This document shows, piece by piece, positions 1 through 10,427 of a stretch of DNA of 64,000 nucleotides. The stretch comes from Pelobates cultripes (Eukaryota; Chordata; Amphibia; Anura; Pelobatidae): positions 289,762,408 through 289,826,407 of the forward strand of contig OW240914.1 of NCBI GenBank assembly GCA_933207985.1, in the 5' to 3' direction. Both the position numbers and the translations under genes were made by a program. Under the pieces are notes generated by a model, which saw nothing but the letters and a program-made list of their open reading frames with translations, was not told the origin of the DNA and did no database searches. Every line of letters begins with the position of its first letter. The first letter of the stretch is position 1.

Positions 1-2
1 CT

Positions 3-374
3 TAAAGGTACACTATAGTCACCAGATCAACTACAGCTTTATTTAGTTGTTCTGGTGAGCATAGCCTGTTACTGCAGGCTTTTTGCAGTAAACACTGTCC
101 CTGCCTCCTTGGCCAATCCAGTGATTTACTGTGGAAAAGCATTGTGATTGGCTGACATCATCACTTTTGATGTCAGCCAAGGAGGCAAATCAGGGGCAAA
201 GCTAGCACCAGCAGACTGGAATAAAGGTAAGAATTTACTATATTTATGGGGGCAAGGGAGAGGTTGGTGGGGGGAGTATGTGGGGACAATGAGAGCAGGG
301 GGCTAGATACTGTTTTTAATACTATAGGTTAAGGAATACATGTTTGTGTTCCTGACCCTATAGTGTTCCATTAA
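3..374. mobile_element. TTAA MITE, T2/Kolobok-like (copy A)
   Basis: The element begins TTAAAGGTACACTATAG and ends CTATAGTGTTCCATTAA. It is therefore bounded by TTAA, with imperfect terminal inverted repeats of about 15 bp. The inner part (about 130-250) holds a short foldback around GATGTCAGCCAA and a G-rich stretch. The same interior occurs inverted at 29019-29610 and in parallel at about 62085-62507, so this is a dispersed non-autonomous DNA transposon. TTAAAGG termini with TTAA target duplications match the T2/Kolobok-type MITEs known from Xenopus; the family assignment is by that resemblance. It lies directly against copy B and seems to be inserted in it. Confidence 0.75.
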
Positions 375-692
375 AATCAACATTGAGGCATATGTTCACA
401 AACAGGAAGCTCCTGCAGGGTCTAGCAAGCTACTAACAGAGCAGGAGATAAGAAATTCTAAAGTAAACATAACTTGCAGTAAAGGTGTAAACATTAGATG
501 ATTCTTTACAGGAAGTGTTTGGGAAGGCTGTGTAAGTCACATACAGATAGGTGTGACTAGCGGTGCATAAACAAAGTGATTTAACTCCTAAATGTCAGAG
601 AATTGAACAGTGAAACTGTGTGGACATGATCTCTACACCAAAGCTGTATCATTAAGTTAAATTTGTTTTGATCACAATAGATGTCCCTTTAA
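375..692. mobile_element. Right half of a longer TTAA MITE (copy B), split by copy A
   Basis: This stretch aligns by eye with the right part of the complete copy at 55121-55594. Shared segments include the CTGCAGGGTCTAGCAAGCTA region, TTTACAGGAAGTGTTT and GTGATTTAACTCCTAA. It ends GTCCCTTTAA like the intact copy. Its left half would lie upstream of the window, on the other side of copy A. Confidence 0.7.
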
Positions 693-1413
693 AGAAACAT
701 GTGAACTGTTGCCATTTATGAGATATGGTAATGTTAATATATGCTCAATACCGCATCTCTGGCTAGTGACTGGCAATCTAGAAGCCAACAGAGGTGCTCC
801 CTGATGAAAAACATTAAAAAGTAAAGGTCTTTGGCATCATCACTCTCAGCATGATGATGCTGAATGATCTTGGATTCCAAGCTTCTCTATGAGAAATATC
901 TGACAGGCAGAGCATAAAAATTGTTATGCATGCATCCTCTGTTTCCATTGCTTCTCTGAGTTTTATGGGCATTTAAAATGTTTGTTTAAAAATGTGATCT
1001 GGGGAGTCAGAAATTTAAACACTAGTGTAAATACTAGTCTAATGTAAAATATATTTATATTTCTAAAATTAGAGTGTTTCTTAACATTTTCTGTTCTTCG
1101 AAAATGTATAGACAGTCTATATAGACAGTGGTGGTATATTTTATTTTATTTATATAAGTATAAGAGCAGCATGGGAAACAATAGCAAATGTACAACTTGG
1201 AAACAATGTTGTACACCTTCTAGTAATGGGATAGTAAATGAGAAATAAAATAGATGAATATTCAATACAAATGTTATTTTATTCAAAATCAGTGAAATCG
1301 AATGTTATGGTGCTCTCTTCAGTTCTACAAAACTGTACATATTTTTTACTATGCTGTATTTGTTTTTTTCATTTATGAAAAAATACTCAATATTCAAAAA
1401 GGTACATTTTTAG
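693..1413. other. Unassigned AT-rich DNA
   Basis: No coding potential, repeat boundary or tandem array is evident. There is a weak purine/pyrimidine bias and several TATATA-like runs near 1040-1150. Confidence 0.4.
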
Positions 1414-1980
1414 TTACATAGCTACATAGGCTGAAAAGAGACATGTGTCCAAGTCCAGCCTTCCTCACATCTGTATTTTGCTGTTGATCCAAAAGAAACA
1501 AACAAAAAAAAAAAAAACAGTTTGAAGCACTTCTAGTTTCGCAACAAACTAAGAAAAAAATCCCTTTTTGCCCTTAGAACGACAGTCAGATTTTTCCCTG
1601 GATCAAGAAGCTATTACCCTACAATTTAAAAATTATATCCTTAACTATTATGTATTTGTAAGTAAGCATCTAGTTGCTGTTTAACCCCTTAAGGACACAT
1701 GACATACGTGACATGTCATGATTCCCTTTTATTCCAGAAGTTCCTTAAGGGGTTAAACAGATTCTGATAATGCCACTTTGTCAGGCAGATAATTCCACAT
1801 CCTTATTTTTCTTAATGTAAAAAAACCTTTCCTTTGCCTTACACTAAATCTCCTTTCTTTCAGTCTAAAAAGGTGACCTTGTGTCCTATGTATAATCCTC
1901 TTTGTGAATAGAAATCCAGATAGTGGTTTGTTATATGATTGGCTGAGTTGTGCTTTTCTGAATACATAGGTAGATACCAC
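1414..1980 (-). mobile_element. 3' end of CR1/L2-type LINE (5'-truncated)
   Basis: On the minus strand the region up to 1980 encodes the last part of a LINE reverse-transcriptase ORF. The residues GHLFRLKERRFSVRQRKGFF and the following MWNYLPDKV resemble the RRFxLRxRKxFFTxRxxxxWNSLP block that ends CR1/L2-type ORF2. The 3' UTR then runs to about 1414. The same tail is found on the plus strand at 5840-6205 and 54830-54945, so three copies of one family are present. The copy is interrupted by an 80-bp-class TTAA MITE. No start or full RT core is present. Confidence 0.75.
1681..1756. mobile_element. Short palindromic TTAA MITE
   Basis: This 76-bp element begins TTAACCCCTTAAGGA and ends TCCTTAAGGGGTTAA, so its termini are perfect inverted repeats. 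Its middle contains GACATGTCATG and TTTTATTCCAGAAG. Near-identical copies lie at 27854-27933 and 38869-38948 in the opposite orientation. It sits at a TTAA inside the LINE tail, which continues on both sides. Confidence 0.8.
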
Positions 1981-2639
1981 AATTAAGGTTTAAGCAGAGG
2001 TAGGGATCATACTATGAGCTCAATATACTAGTTGGCATATAACATACTAGTTATACTCTAATGTCAGTCTTATGACCCGTGCAATTTTTCAGTTGTGTTG
2101 CAGGCTGAACTCCTATCATAGTCAGTTCCAGCAATTTTTTCGTTCTTGGTAAAATTGCTGGATTACAAAACATCACTGAGGAAGCCATACACAGATACAA
2201 ACAGTGAAACATTGTTGATGTCCATAACGACAAAAGAAAATTTTAAAAAGGAAACAATAACTATGGAAGGTTTTATCACATCTCTGTTCTTTCCACTCAA
2301 TGTACTTATTTATATCACTCTATATATGCTACCCTTTTATAGACTGATATACTAAGAGATGCATATTATGAGCTAAGCTGGAGCAACAATTACAGAAAAC
2401 ATTGGAAGAAAGACTGGAAGAAATTAAGATTTTGTTATAAGTTCATGTTGGAATATAATATTCTTTAAAGTTCTTAACACTTTGGAGGTATCACATAATG
2501 TGGGAAAGAGATGGTTTTTGCTAAAATATTCCATAATTCGTTTTAAATATTTTTGGTTACACCGGTGAAAATGAATTTTGATGCCCCAGTTCACCTCCAC
2601 CAAACAAAATGCATCTTTATCTTTGTGTGTCCCTTAACC
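1981..2639. other. Unassigned AT-rich DNA
   Basis: No homology recognised. Short open frames here have no family features and look random. Confidence 0.35.
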
Positions 2640-3215
2640 ATCCTCTTGAATTTCTCACCTCCTTTTGTGTTTCTTATAATCTCTTTTGAAGGTCTTACCC
2701 GCTTTAGTGTATCTTATCTCCTTTTTATTACTCTTTACTTTAGTATATCTTATCCACCATTTTCCCTTTTGTGTGTCTCTTTTTTCCCTCAGCCCCTTTG
2801 TGTGTATCTTTCTACACAGCCCCTTTGTGTCTCTGACTTCCCTCAGCCCCTTTGTGTATAACTTTTACCCCCAAGCCCCTCTGTTCGCCTCTTCTCCAAC
2901 CCCTTTTGTGTATCTATGTTTCCTCTTCCCAGCCGCTCTAGTTCTTTTTATCCCCCAGCTCCATTTGTGTGTGTCTTTCTCATCATCCAGTCTTACAGGA
3001 AGCTGTTCTGTGGTCCCAGCGAGCATTTCCTGTCAGACCAGTTAGAGTATACATAAGCTCCTCTACAGTGGTCCACTCGGTCACACTACAAGCAATCATT
3101 GTTAGAGAGGGAGTCCTGTGCTGTGAGCTCCCCTTCTGCTGGTCAAACAGATCCTGCACCCCCCGGGCTGGTGCGCCCTAAGGCAGTTGTCTGTGCTGCC
3201 TTATGGTTGTGTCAG
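2640..3215. mobile_element. Fragment of minisatellite-bearing hAT-like element
   Basis: From about 2640 to 2970 there is a degenerate tandem array with a unit of about 30 bp built on CAGCCCCTTTGTGTGTCT. It is followed by a non-repetitive block that includes CTGTCAGACCAGTTAG and CCCCCGGGCTGGTGCGCCCT. The same array and block occur in the better-preserved element at 16904-18721. Proline/valine/serine-rich open frames across the array are a by-product of the repeat. Confidence 0.6.
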
Positions 3216-4185
3216 TCATGATAACATATGAACATGTCTACTTTCTCTAGTGCAAATAAACAAAATCATTTGATGAACAGTGCAGAGATTCTTACGCTTT
3301 TATGACGAAGTACCACTTAAAACTAGTTTTTCCTTCAAACACATTCTGATTTATTGATGTATAAGGGTTGGAAAACTGTAAGTAATCGTTGGACATGGAA
3401 CCATACATGACTATAAAATAGATATAGGGTGACAGTGATGGCTAGATAAAGATATAACTAAACAAATATGAACCAAGTTAAAGCACAGGTTTTCTTGTGA
3501 TTTGTCACCTCACTTGTTTTGCTTTTTGCTAACGACAGCATGCACTTTTAAGTACAGGAGATTGAAATAAAAAATAAATTTAAATGTAATCTTCAACGAT
3601 TTTGAATATAATTATTGGTATGTCACAGAATGCATTTAAACACATGATATGAAACATCAAGTGCATTAACAAGTCAATGGCCGTGTGTGTATTGTATAAG
3701 ATAAATATAAAAAAAATAGTCATTAAAATTCTTTCATACATAATTATAAATAAGAAAGTTGTAAAAAGACAAATAAGTGCAAAGAAACACAAAATAATTG
3801 AAATTCAACAACATTTTATCCTGTTCTCAATTATTTTTCTGGTACTTGACTGCGATGAAACTCAATTGTGAAACTGAGAATTAATGCTTCTTGACTCTGA
3901 ATTGGATTTTTCCTTAAATCAACAAGCTATTAATAATTTACATACCAAGTAAGTACTTTACTCCTACGTATAATTCTGTGTCAGAAAAAAAACATTCAGA
4001 CTATTTTAATGCAAATCGTTGTTTGAGCATGTTAAAAGAGACTCTCTAAATTAAGAATTACACAGTGTATTTTTCATACTGTGAATAGTACACAGTAGTA
4101 GTAGAGATGCAAACAACTTCTGCAATAAACTTGCAGAAAAATTGCAATTGGATGGCTCAAGACAATGTGTCACATAAACTACAAA
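3216..4185. other. Unassigned AT-rich DNA
   Basis: I see no repeat ends or protein homology. Open frames near 3580-3870 are low-complexity Ile/Lys runs caused by AT content. Confidence 0.35.
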
Positions 4186-4928
4186 AAGTTAATGGAAACA
4201 AACTCCAGGGCCTGATGGTATTCACCTATGGGTACTTAAGGATGTAAGTGAAAATGGAAAAAAGTAAACATCTGTTTTTAATGTTTTAGGATTCTTTTGT
4301 TTCAGGAAATGTACCAGAGGATTAGAGAAAGGCAGATGTGGTTCCTATATTCACAAATGATTCAAATTCTTTGCCTTGAAATTATAGATCTGTGAGCCTA
4401 ACTTCCGTGGCTGGAAAGTATTTGAAGGGTTAATAAGAAATAATTTTCATGAATTCATTGGGAAGAACATTGTTAGGTAATGTCAAACTAACATAATTGC
4501 ATTCTACAAGAAGTAAACAAAAGTATAAATCAGGGTGTTGCAGTGGAAGTGATTTACTTTTATTTTGCCAAAGAATTTCATATGGGTCCACACAATAGAT
4601 TACTGTTCAAACTAAAATAAATTTGTTTAGATGAAAATTCTTGTTCTTGGGTAGAGCATTGGCTTAACGATAAGAGTATTGAGATTTATCATTAATGGTA
4701 AATTTCCAAGCTGGACAAAAGTGGTAAGTGGTATCCCTCAGGGTTCTGTTCTGGGACCACTTCAATTCAACATATTTATAAATGATCTTGAAAAAGGCAT
4801 TTAAAGTCATGTTCAGTGTTTGCACATGACACAAACTGTAAAGTAATACATTGTAATACATTGTTTGTTTAGATAGATTGGGGAACTGGGCATTAAAATG
4901 TCAGATGAAATTTAATGTAGATAAATGC

Positions 4929-5331
4929 TAGGGATGTGCATGGGCAAAATATTTGGTTCGGTTCAGTTCAGAAATTCTGTTAAGAAAAAAAAAATCAGCA
5001 CTTCGGCAATTTGGTTTGGTTCGGCACTTCCGAAATTCAGGACTTTGGTCATCCGGAACTTCGGCAATTCGGGAACTTTGGCAATTCGGGACTTCGGAAT
5101 TTGGAACATCTGCTGGGCTCTGTAACCCTACCCCTAACCCTAACCATACCCTTTACCCTAACCTTAACCCTACCCCTAACCCTACTCCTATCATCAATCA
5201 CATAATTTTACCTCTCTCTCTTTTTTGCAACTTTTCAGAAATCCGAAGCACTTTGACACTTCCAAAAGCATCCGAATGCTCGAAATTCATCTGAAATCAC
5301 ATTCGGAATGAAACGAATTGCACGTGTCTAG
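4929..5331. mobile_element. MITE with telomere-like internal repeat, inserted in LINE
   Basis: The 403-bp insert begins TAGGGATGTGCA and ends TGCACGTGTCTAG, giving imperfect terminal inverted repeats. TAAATGC occurs immediately on both sides (4922-4928 and 5332-5338) and is read as a 7-bp TSD, because the LINE reading continues across it. The left half repeats TTCGG/AATTCGG motifs. The middle (5122-5190) is a degenerate CCCTAA array. The superfamily is not certain. Confidence 0.75.
5122..5190 (+). repeat. Degenerate telomere-like (CCCTAA)n tract
   Basis: Units such as CCCTAACCCTAACC are interspersed with CCCTACCCCTAA and CCTTAACCCTA variants over about 70 bp. The tract lies wholly inside the MITE, so it is not a chromosome end. 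Confidence 0.85.
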
Positions 5332-6205
5332 TAAATGCAAAATTATGCACTTCAGGGTATTCAGAATAAACTTACACCGTAAACGGTAGTGAATTAGGGA
5401 TAACAAAACACGAGAAGGATTTGGAAATTGCTATAGACAACAAATTAGGCAACAATGTGCAATGTCAATCGACAGGTAATTGGGCCAGTATGGTATTGTC
5501 ATGTATAAAAAAAGGACATTAATTCTCAGGATGAAAATATGATTTTCCCTCATTATAAATCAATGGTAAGACCACACCATGAATATGTTGTGCAATTTTG
5601 GGCACCTCTTCTAAAGAACAATATTATGGCACTATAAGTTGTAGAAGCCACACAATTCATAAAAAAGAATGGAGCGTTTTAGTTATGAAGAGAGGTTAAC
5701 AAATGTATTTCTGTTTAGTTTAGAAAAACAGTACCTCGGAGGGGAATGAGAGCATTTTACAAATATATTTAGGGTCAACACAAACCATTATCAGGAAATC
5801 TATTCATAAACAGGATTCTACATAAGACACAATGGCATGCATTTACACTGGAAGAAATAAGATTTAGTCTACAGCCATGGAAAGTTGTTGTTGATTTTAC
5901 AGTAAGAACAATAGGGATGTGGAACTCTTTGCCTGAAGATTTGGTTTTATCAGAGTCTGTACAGATGTTTAAACAGCAACTGAATGCATACTTGCAAAAA
6001 CATAATATTTTTAATAGATGGGGTAACAGCTTCTTGATTCAAGGAGAGAAGGAATTTTGGGGTTGAGAAGGATTTTTTACCAAGTTTGTTGCAAAATTGA
6101 AAAGAGCTTCAAGCTGAGTCTTTTGCCTTCTTTTCGATCAACAGCATGATCAGATGTAAGAAAGGCTGATCGACAATGTCTGTTTTCAGCCTATGTAGTT
6201 TTGTT

Positions 6206-7075
6206 GTTGCGTACCTTCCACTGCTGTATGTATGTGAAATCTTATTTCCTCAAGTCTCAATGTAAGACCCTTTGTACTTTGTATAGCGCTGTTAAAGAAC
6301 AAGTCACCAGAGAACTGCTTCCACTGGTACTATATATATTTGTATAATGTTATCAAATCATATAAAATACACGTCATTGTTGTTGTTGCTCTTTCAAATT
6401 ATTCACAAAATTTTTTTTTCAACCTAATCCCTTAGGGTATATGTTGAATGTTTATCTATGTTCCCAATTATTAACCATGAATCTTACCTGTCATATGCCT
6501 GTCCAGTCATCCTATTAATCCAAATTCCTATGTAAAGAAGTAGCATAGAGTCCAGTATGCATTACCTTCCATAGTGCTGTGTTATCTGTGAACATTTACA
6601 TTATATAATTAATGTACTTGTGTTGTCTCCAGAGGAAGTTCTATATTTGGTTTTAAAACATTCTGGTGGCTTGTAAAACAGAGCCCAGCCTAGTGTTCTC
6701 ACTGGACCGAGGAGATTTGTCCCGTTATCACAAGAAGTTGATAATTGGTAATTTACACCACTAAATTTAGGTACAATTCTACACATCTTGATGATACCTG
6801 AATCTTTTTGTCAATCGCTGGGACCTTTGAACTGGCTTACTGTTGTAAGTGTTTGACTACTCATAGCATTTTGTCTGCTTTGAAATGTGTAATTTCAACA
6901 TATTTGTTGATTATTGCTTTATATTATTTATTTATAAAATATTTTACAAGGATGGATACATTGAGATTTCTAGATATTAATCTAAGGCGCTTTCCCTTTA
7001 AGAAATTTGTAAAATATATTATCTCTTCAATCTATATAAAACCTACCTATAGTAAATCTATATTAAAAACTCAAA
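6206..7075. other. Unassigned AT-rich DNA
   Basis: The segment includes GGCGCTTTCCCTTTAAG near 6986, reminiscent of PLE terminal regions, but no clear boundary. No coding sequence is supported. Confidence 0.35.
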
Positions 7076-7298
7076 AAACTCAATAATAACAACAGTGAGT
7101 TAGCGCACAAAAATGAAAAAAAGAAACTTGGAGAGCGAAATATTAATATATTTGGGTACAATATCATTCAGCAGAAAGTTCATGCAAAATTAGGTATTGT
7201 CCTGATGTACACACAATATTCTTCAAATGATCTCAAGATCTCAAAGTCCACACTGTAATATAGTGGCCCCTTCTAGATCCTCTATGAATCCAAGGGTT

Positions 7299-7313
7299 AA
7301 AATTGAAATCTAG
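7299..7313. repeat. Left target-site duplication of the L1-like insertion
   Basis: The 15-mer AAAATTGAAATCTAG is repeated exactly at 9101-9115, directly after the poly(A) tail. Confidence 0.9.
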
Positions 7314-9100
7314 GGGGCGGGGCCTGACAGCCAATATGGCCGGACGTGCTCTCTGAGAGCTCCTACACCAGCGGGCACAGAAACAAGGATTTTGTACAAT
7401 CAAATACAGCCAGCTACACAAGGAGCCCAGAGAACGAGGCAGAATAACACGGGGAACGTATCGATGCCGGACAAGCATCGACAGGCAACCCCAGCGTCCG
7501 AACCGGCCACGCGGCCTAAACAGATGCGGAGGCGGCAGATCCCCCGGCACGGGCCCCGACTGCAAACAAGAAACAGACACTGCCCTGCTACCCCCCCCTC
7601 TGGACCGGTGGGGGATATCCCGGTCCTCGCTGGGGACGAATACCCCCGCTACTCGGCTTAAAACAGCGACTAAACAAGCGGTCAACCAAGCCTGTCAGGG
7701 CCCAAGCAAGATGGCGGCCCGACCGAGACCTGGTACACAAAGCACCCTTACAAAGCCACCTAAACATGTCCAGGAATTTTTTCACCGGCTCTGCACCAAC
7801 CTATGGACACAATATCGCACCAGGGGACAGTTATTCCAACTAATGGTGAAGGAGATGGCGGCATGGATCCGCCCTGCCACCCGACGCCGCCTGTGCAGAC
7901 ACTCACACCGCGCCCCTAGAGCAGCCTCCAGACAAAGACGGCGCCGGGGACCCGGAGAGCGGGGAACGAAGGCAAACTCCTCAAGCACCATCGCTCACCC
8001 TCGCACACAACTGAGCGGGACCGCCAGACAAACTCGACCCACCTACCACTCAGCAGCGCCAGCAACCTTCGAGCACTACAGCCTGCAGGTCACGGCATGC
8101 TCAGAGCGGTCTACTGCGAGCGGCCACATCGACCGCTGGAACGGCGAGACCTCAACCCTCATCCCAACAGCAAACTACATAGCGAGCAACAGAAGGGTCG
8201 TTGCCTGTCACGAGCCCACGCGCTGGACTGCCACCTGAAGCACACCAGCGGCATCGGGTGAGGAACCACAGCTTCCCGTTGACCAGCTGCCAGCCTGGAT
8301 ACACAACAGGACTTGGGATGCTCTTCTATTGCCACTGCTAACAGTATACTCAAAATCATAAATGATAGTTACCGTTAAAATCTTTAAAATGATCTAATAC
8401 TCTATATAGTTTACCTAAATGACCAGCAGTAATCACCCTCATATCACACATAGCATGTAGTCTAACCTACACAGCAGAACTGTCCATACCAGCAAATAAC
8501 ATGTTACATGCAAATTGGCCAGATGCATTCACGTTCCAGCTTGTTTATCTGTTTATTTCATTGTTTAGTAATATGTAAAACACTACAGAGGCATACATTC
8601 CAACGACTAGCACAATTCATATAATCAGTGCAACTGGCGCTAATAAACACACCTGCTGACTTGGAGTTATGGCATTTTGGTAGCAAATATATATAGGGAG
8701 ACCCGAGCCCCAAAAGCGTAGTGTATTTAAACTTAAGAAACTCAAGCCTGACCAAATATGACTATAATATCAATGTATTTGTACAGCTGAAACTGCAATG
8801 TTACAACTGCTTAGATTCTTGGACCATGGTTACTTTAACGCTTTCTTTAGGTATATAAGCTTGCCGATCTCATACGATGCCTCAGGCTAGTCGCACTGAT
8901 TTAGCTTAAACCATATCGTTAATAGTTCATCTGCTGTATCGTTACCTTTTTCACTTTTAAAAAAATTTATGCATCTCCAACTTGCCACAATACTGTTATC
9001 ATATGTCTATAAAAAAAAAATCGAGCCTGCTATTGCTGTTGTGGCGAGACAGGCACTGTTGTAACTACCTGCATACCAAAAATAAAGAATAAAAAAAAAA
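7314..9100 (+). mobile_element. L1-like retroelement, full ends but lacking ORF2
   Basis: The insert starts GGGGCGGGGCCTGACAGCC and ends with AATAAAGAATA plus poly(A). It is flanked by the exact 15-bp TSD at 7299-7313 and 9101-9115, so both ends are original retrotransposition ends. The first ~1 kb is GC-rich, with ATGGCGGC-type starts, and resembles a vertebrate L1 5' UTR/ORF1 region. Two open frames (7392-7661 and 7711-8238, rich in Arg, Pro and Thr) show no recognisable domain. From about 8340 the sequence is AT-rich like an L1 3' UTR. There is no reverse transcriptase, so this is an internally deleted or non-autonomous L1-type element. L1 affinity is inferred from ends and composition. 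Confidence 0.75.
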
Positions 9101-9115
9101 AAAATTGAAATCTAG
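9101..9115. repeat. Right target-site duplication of the L1-like insertion
   Basis: AAAATTGAAATCTAG, identical to 7299-7313. It could extend leftwards into the poly(A), where the boundary is ambiguous. Confidence 0.9.
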
Positions 9116-9763
9116 AGAAATAAGAACTACACTGGTGTAATAACGTTGGATGAGAAACCTCCACCATATACAATCTATGTGGAGCTCTCACCTTAAAATA
9201 CACTTATATTTAATCTGTATTTTGTGACTGTTGTTATCTGGTCCAGATTGATATCTATAAAGTAAAGCAGATAGATACTCCAATAGTGTAACACTGTGTG
9301 GGAAGGGGTTAACAACACTCCCCCTATGTACCTTGCTCACCTGATGCAGGAACTTAGACTAGCCCCACAGTGTATTTGCGGTATAAGTAAATAGTGGGTC
9401 TTCAGTAATCCAATAGGTTCCACACTTTATTCACTTCCAAACAGTGGATAAAATAAACAAACAATAAAATCCATGTAGCTGGCTTACAATTCATAGGGTA
9501 ATTCTTAAGATCATAAAACTGAATGATATTTCACACAAATAAGTTCTATTAATATTTTGCTTTCCAAGTTTGGGGGTTATTTACATTTTTGTGCGCTAAT
9601 TCACTGTTGTAAATATTGAGATTTCTCATATTTTCAAATATGTCCTGGGTCCATAAAAAATTGCATTGTTACAATAGGATACAATATTACAAAAATACAA
9701 TATACCAACTATAAATACATATACACATATATAAATTTAATACATAACAGTTAATAAATATAT

Positions 9764-10427
9764 TCAACCATGACAGGTGCATTCTGTGCTGAGGTATATT
9801 GCCATAGATCTCTTAAAAGATTTTAGATTGAATGAAGATTTGACTGTGTCCCTGAGGTTATTCCATAATTGCGGTGCTCTGTCGGAAAAGTAGGATCGAG
9901 ACACTTTATTATTGTATTGTGGTATGCTAAATATTGTGCTAGTAGTGGATCGGATATAATAGGAGGTGGGAACAGCCGGGGAGAGAGTTCTACTCAGGTA
10001 TGGTAGAAGCTTCCCAGAAATGCTCTTATGCACAAGGCTGGAAAGATGAAGAGTGCATCAGGATTACAGCGACAGGCAGTTTAGCTCTTTTAACATGTCA
10101 CAGTGGTGAGTAAAGTAATTACATTCTAGTACAAAGTTGCTGAATGAATTATATAAAGTATTAAGTTTATTAAGGTGGGTTTGTGGTGCGGGTGCATACA
10201 CTACATTCTAATAATCAATGACCGGCATTAGCATTTGTTGCTGTTTCCTTACTGTAGGGCTTAGGCAGGATGTGTTCCTGTACAGGGCACCTAGTTTTGG
10301 GTAAAGTTTTGAAGATTTTTTTTTCAATGTGAAGGCCAAAGGATAGATTAGGGTCTTGTGACATACCTAGATATTTAAAAGAGCAGACTGCTGTCAGTGT
10401 GCTATTTGAATTTGTTCTGATACACAA
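9764..10427 (-). pseudogene. C-terminal part of a second LINE reverse transcriptase (L2/CR1-like)
   Basis: Reading the minus strand from about 10427, a segment near 10395-10310 gives FKYLGMSQDPNLSFGLHIEK. This matches the KYLGVxLDxxLSFxxHI motif after the LINE RT core. The stretch 10033-9764 then gives YFSDRAPQLWNNLRDTVKSS and KSFKRSMAIYL, the usual ORF2 C-terminus of L2/CR1-type LINEs. A frameshift separates the two blocks. The sequence differs from the LINE family at 4186-6205. The 5' side is lost where L1 sequence begins. Confidence 0.7.

Larger units (their letters stand above)
4186..6205 (+). pseudogene. CR1/L2-type LINE reverse transcriptase (decayed) with 3' UTR
   Basis: Translation across several frames gives LINE RT landmarks in order. 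A GPDGIH-like start of the RT domain lies at about 4207. A YRSVSLTSVAGK-like block follows near 4380, and GIPQGSVLGPLQFNIFINDL lies at about 4725-4790. The catalytic box is changed from FADD to FAHD at about 4815. A C-terminal TVRTIGMWNSLPEDL block lies at about 5905. The 3' UTR runs to about 6205. Frameshifts and stops are frequent, so the copy is dead. The endonuclease and N-terminal parts are missing (5' truncation). The RT is split by the MITE at 4929-5331; LINE sequence resumes at TAAATGCAAAATT. Family placement is by motif resemblance. Confidence 0.8.
7076..9621. mobile_element. Element with ~72-bp inverted ends, interrupted by L1-like insertion
   Basis: The left arm (7076-7147) and right arm (9548-9621) are inverted copies at roughly 80 percent by eye. 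They share ACAACAGTGA, TTAGCGCACAAAAATG, AAACTTGGA and AAATATTAATA. If the insertion at 7314-9100 is removed, the host element is about 750 bp. It could be a MITE or a PLE-type terminal region folded back on itself; no coding capacity is left. Confidence 0.6.

Noticed and set aside
2553..3181. Overlapping Pro/Ser/Val-rich open frames
   Set aside because: They are produced by a CAGCCCCTTTGTGTGTCT-type tandem array and have no codon or domain signal.
5122..5190. Possible chromosome end or telomere fusion
   Set aside because: The tract is short, degenerate and enclosed within a MITE inside a LINE.
7311..8300. GC-rich block that could be taken for a CpG-island promoter with a first exon
   Set aside because: It lies inside an insertion bounded by a 15-bp TSD and a poly(A) tail, so it is retroelement sequence.
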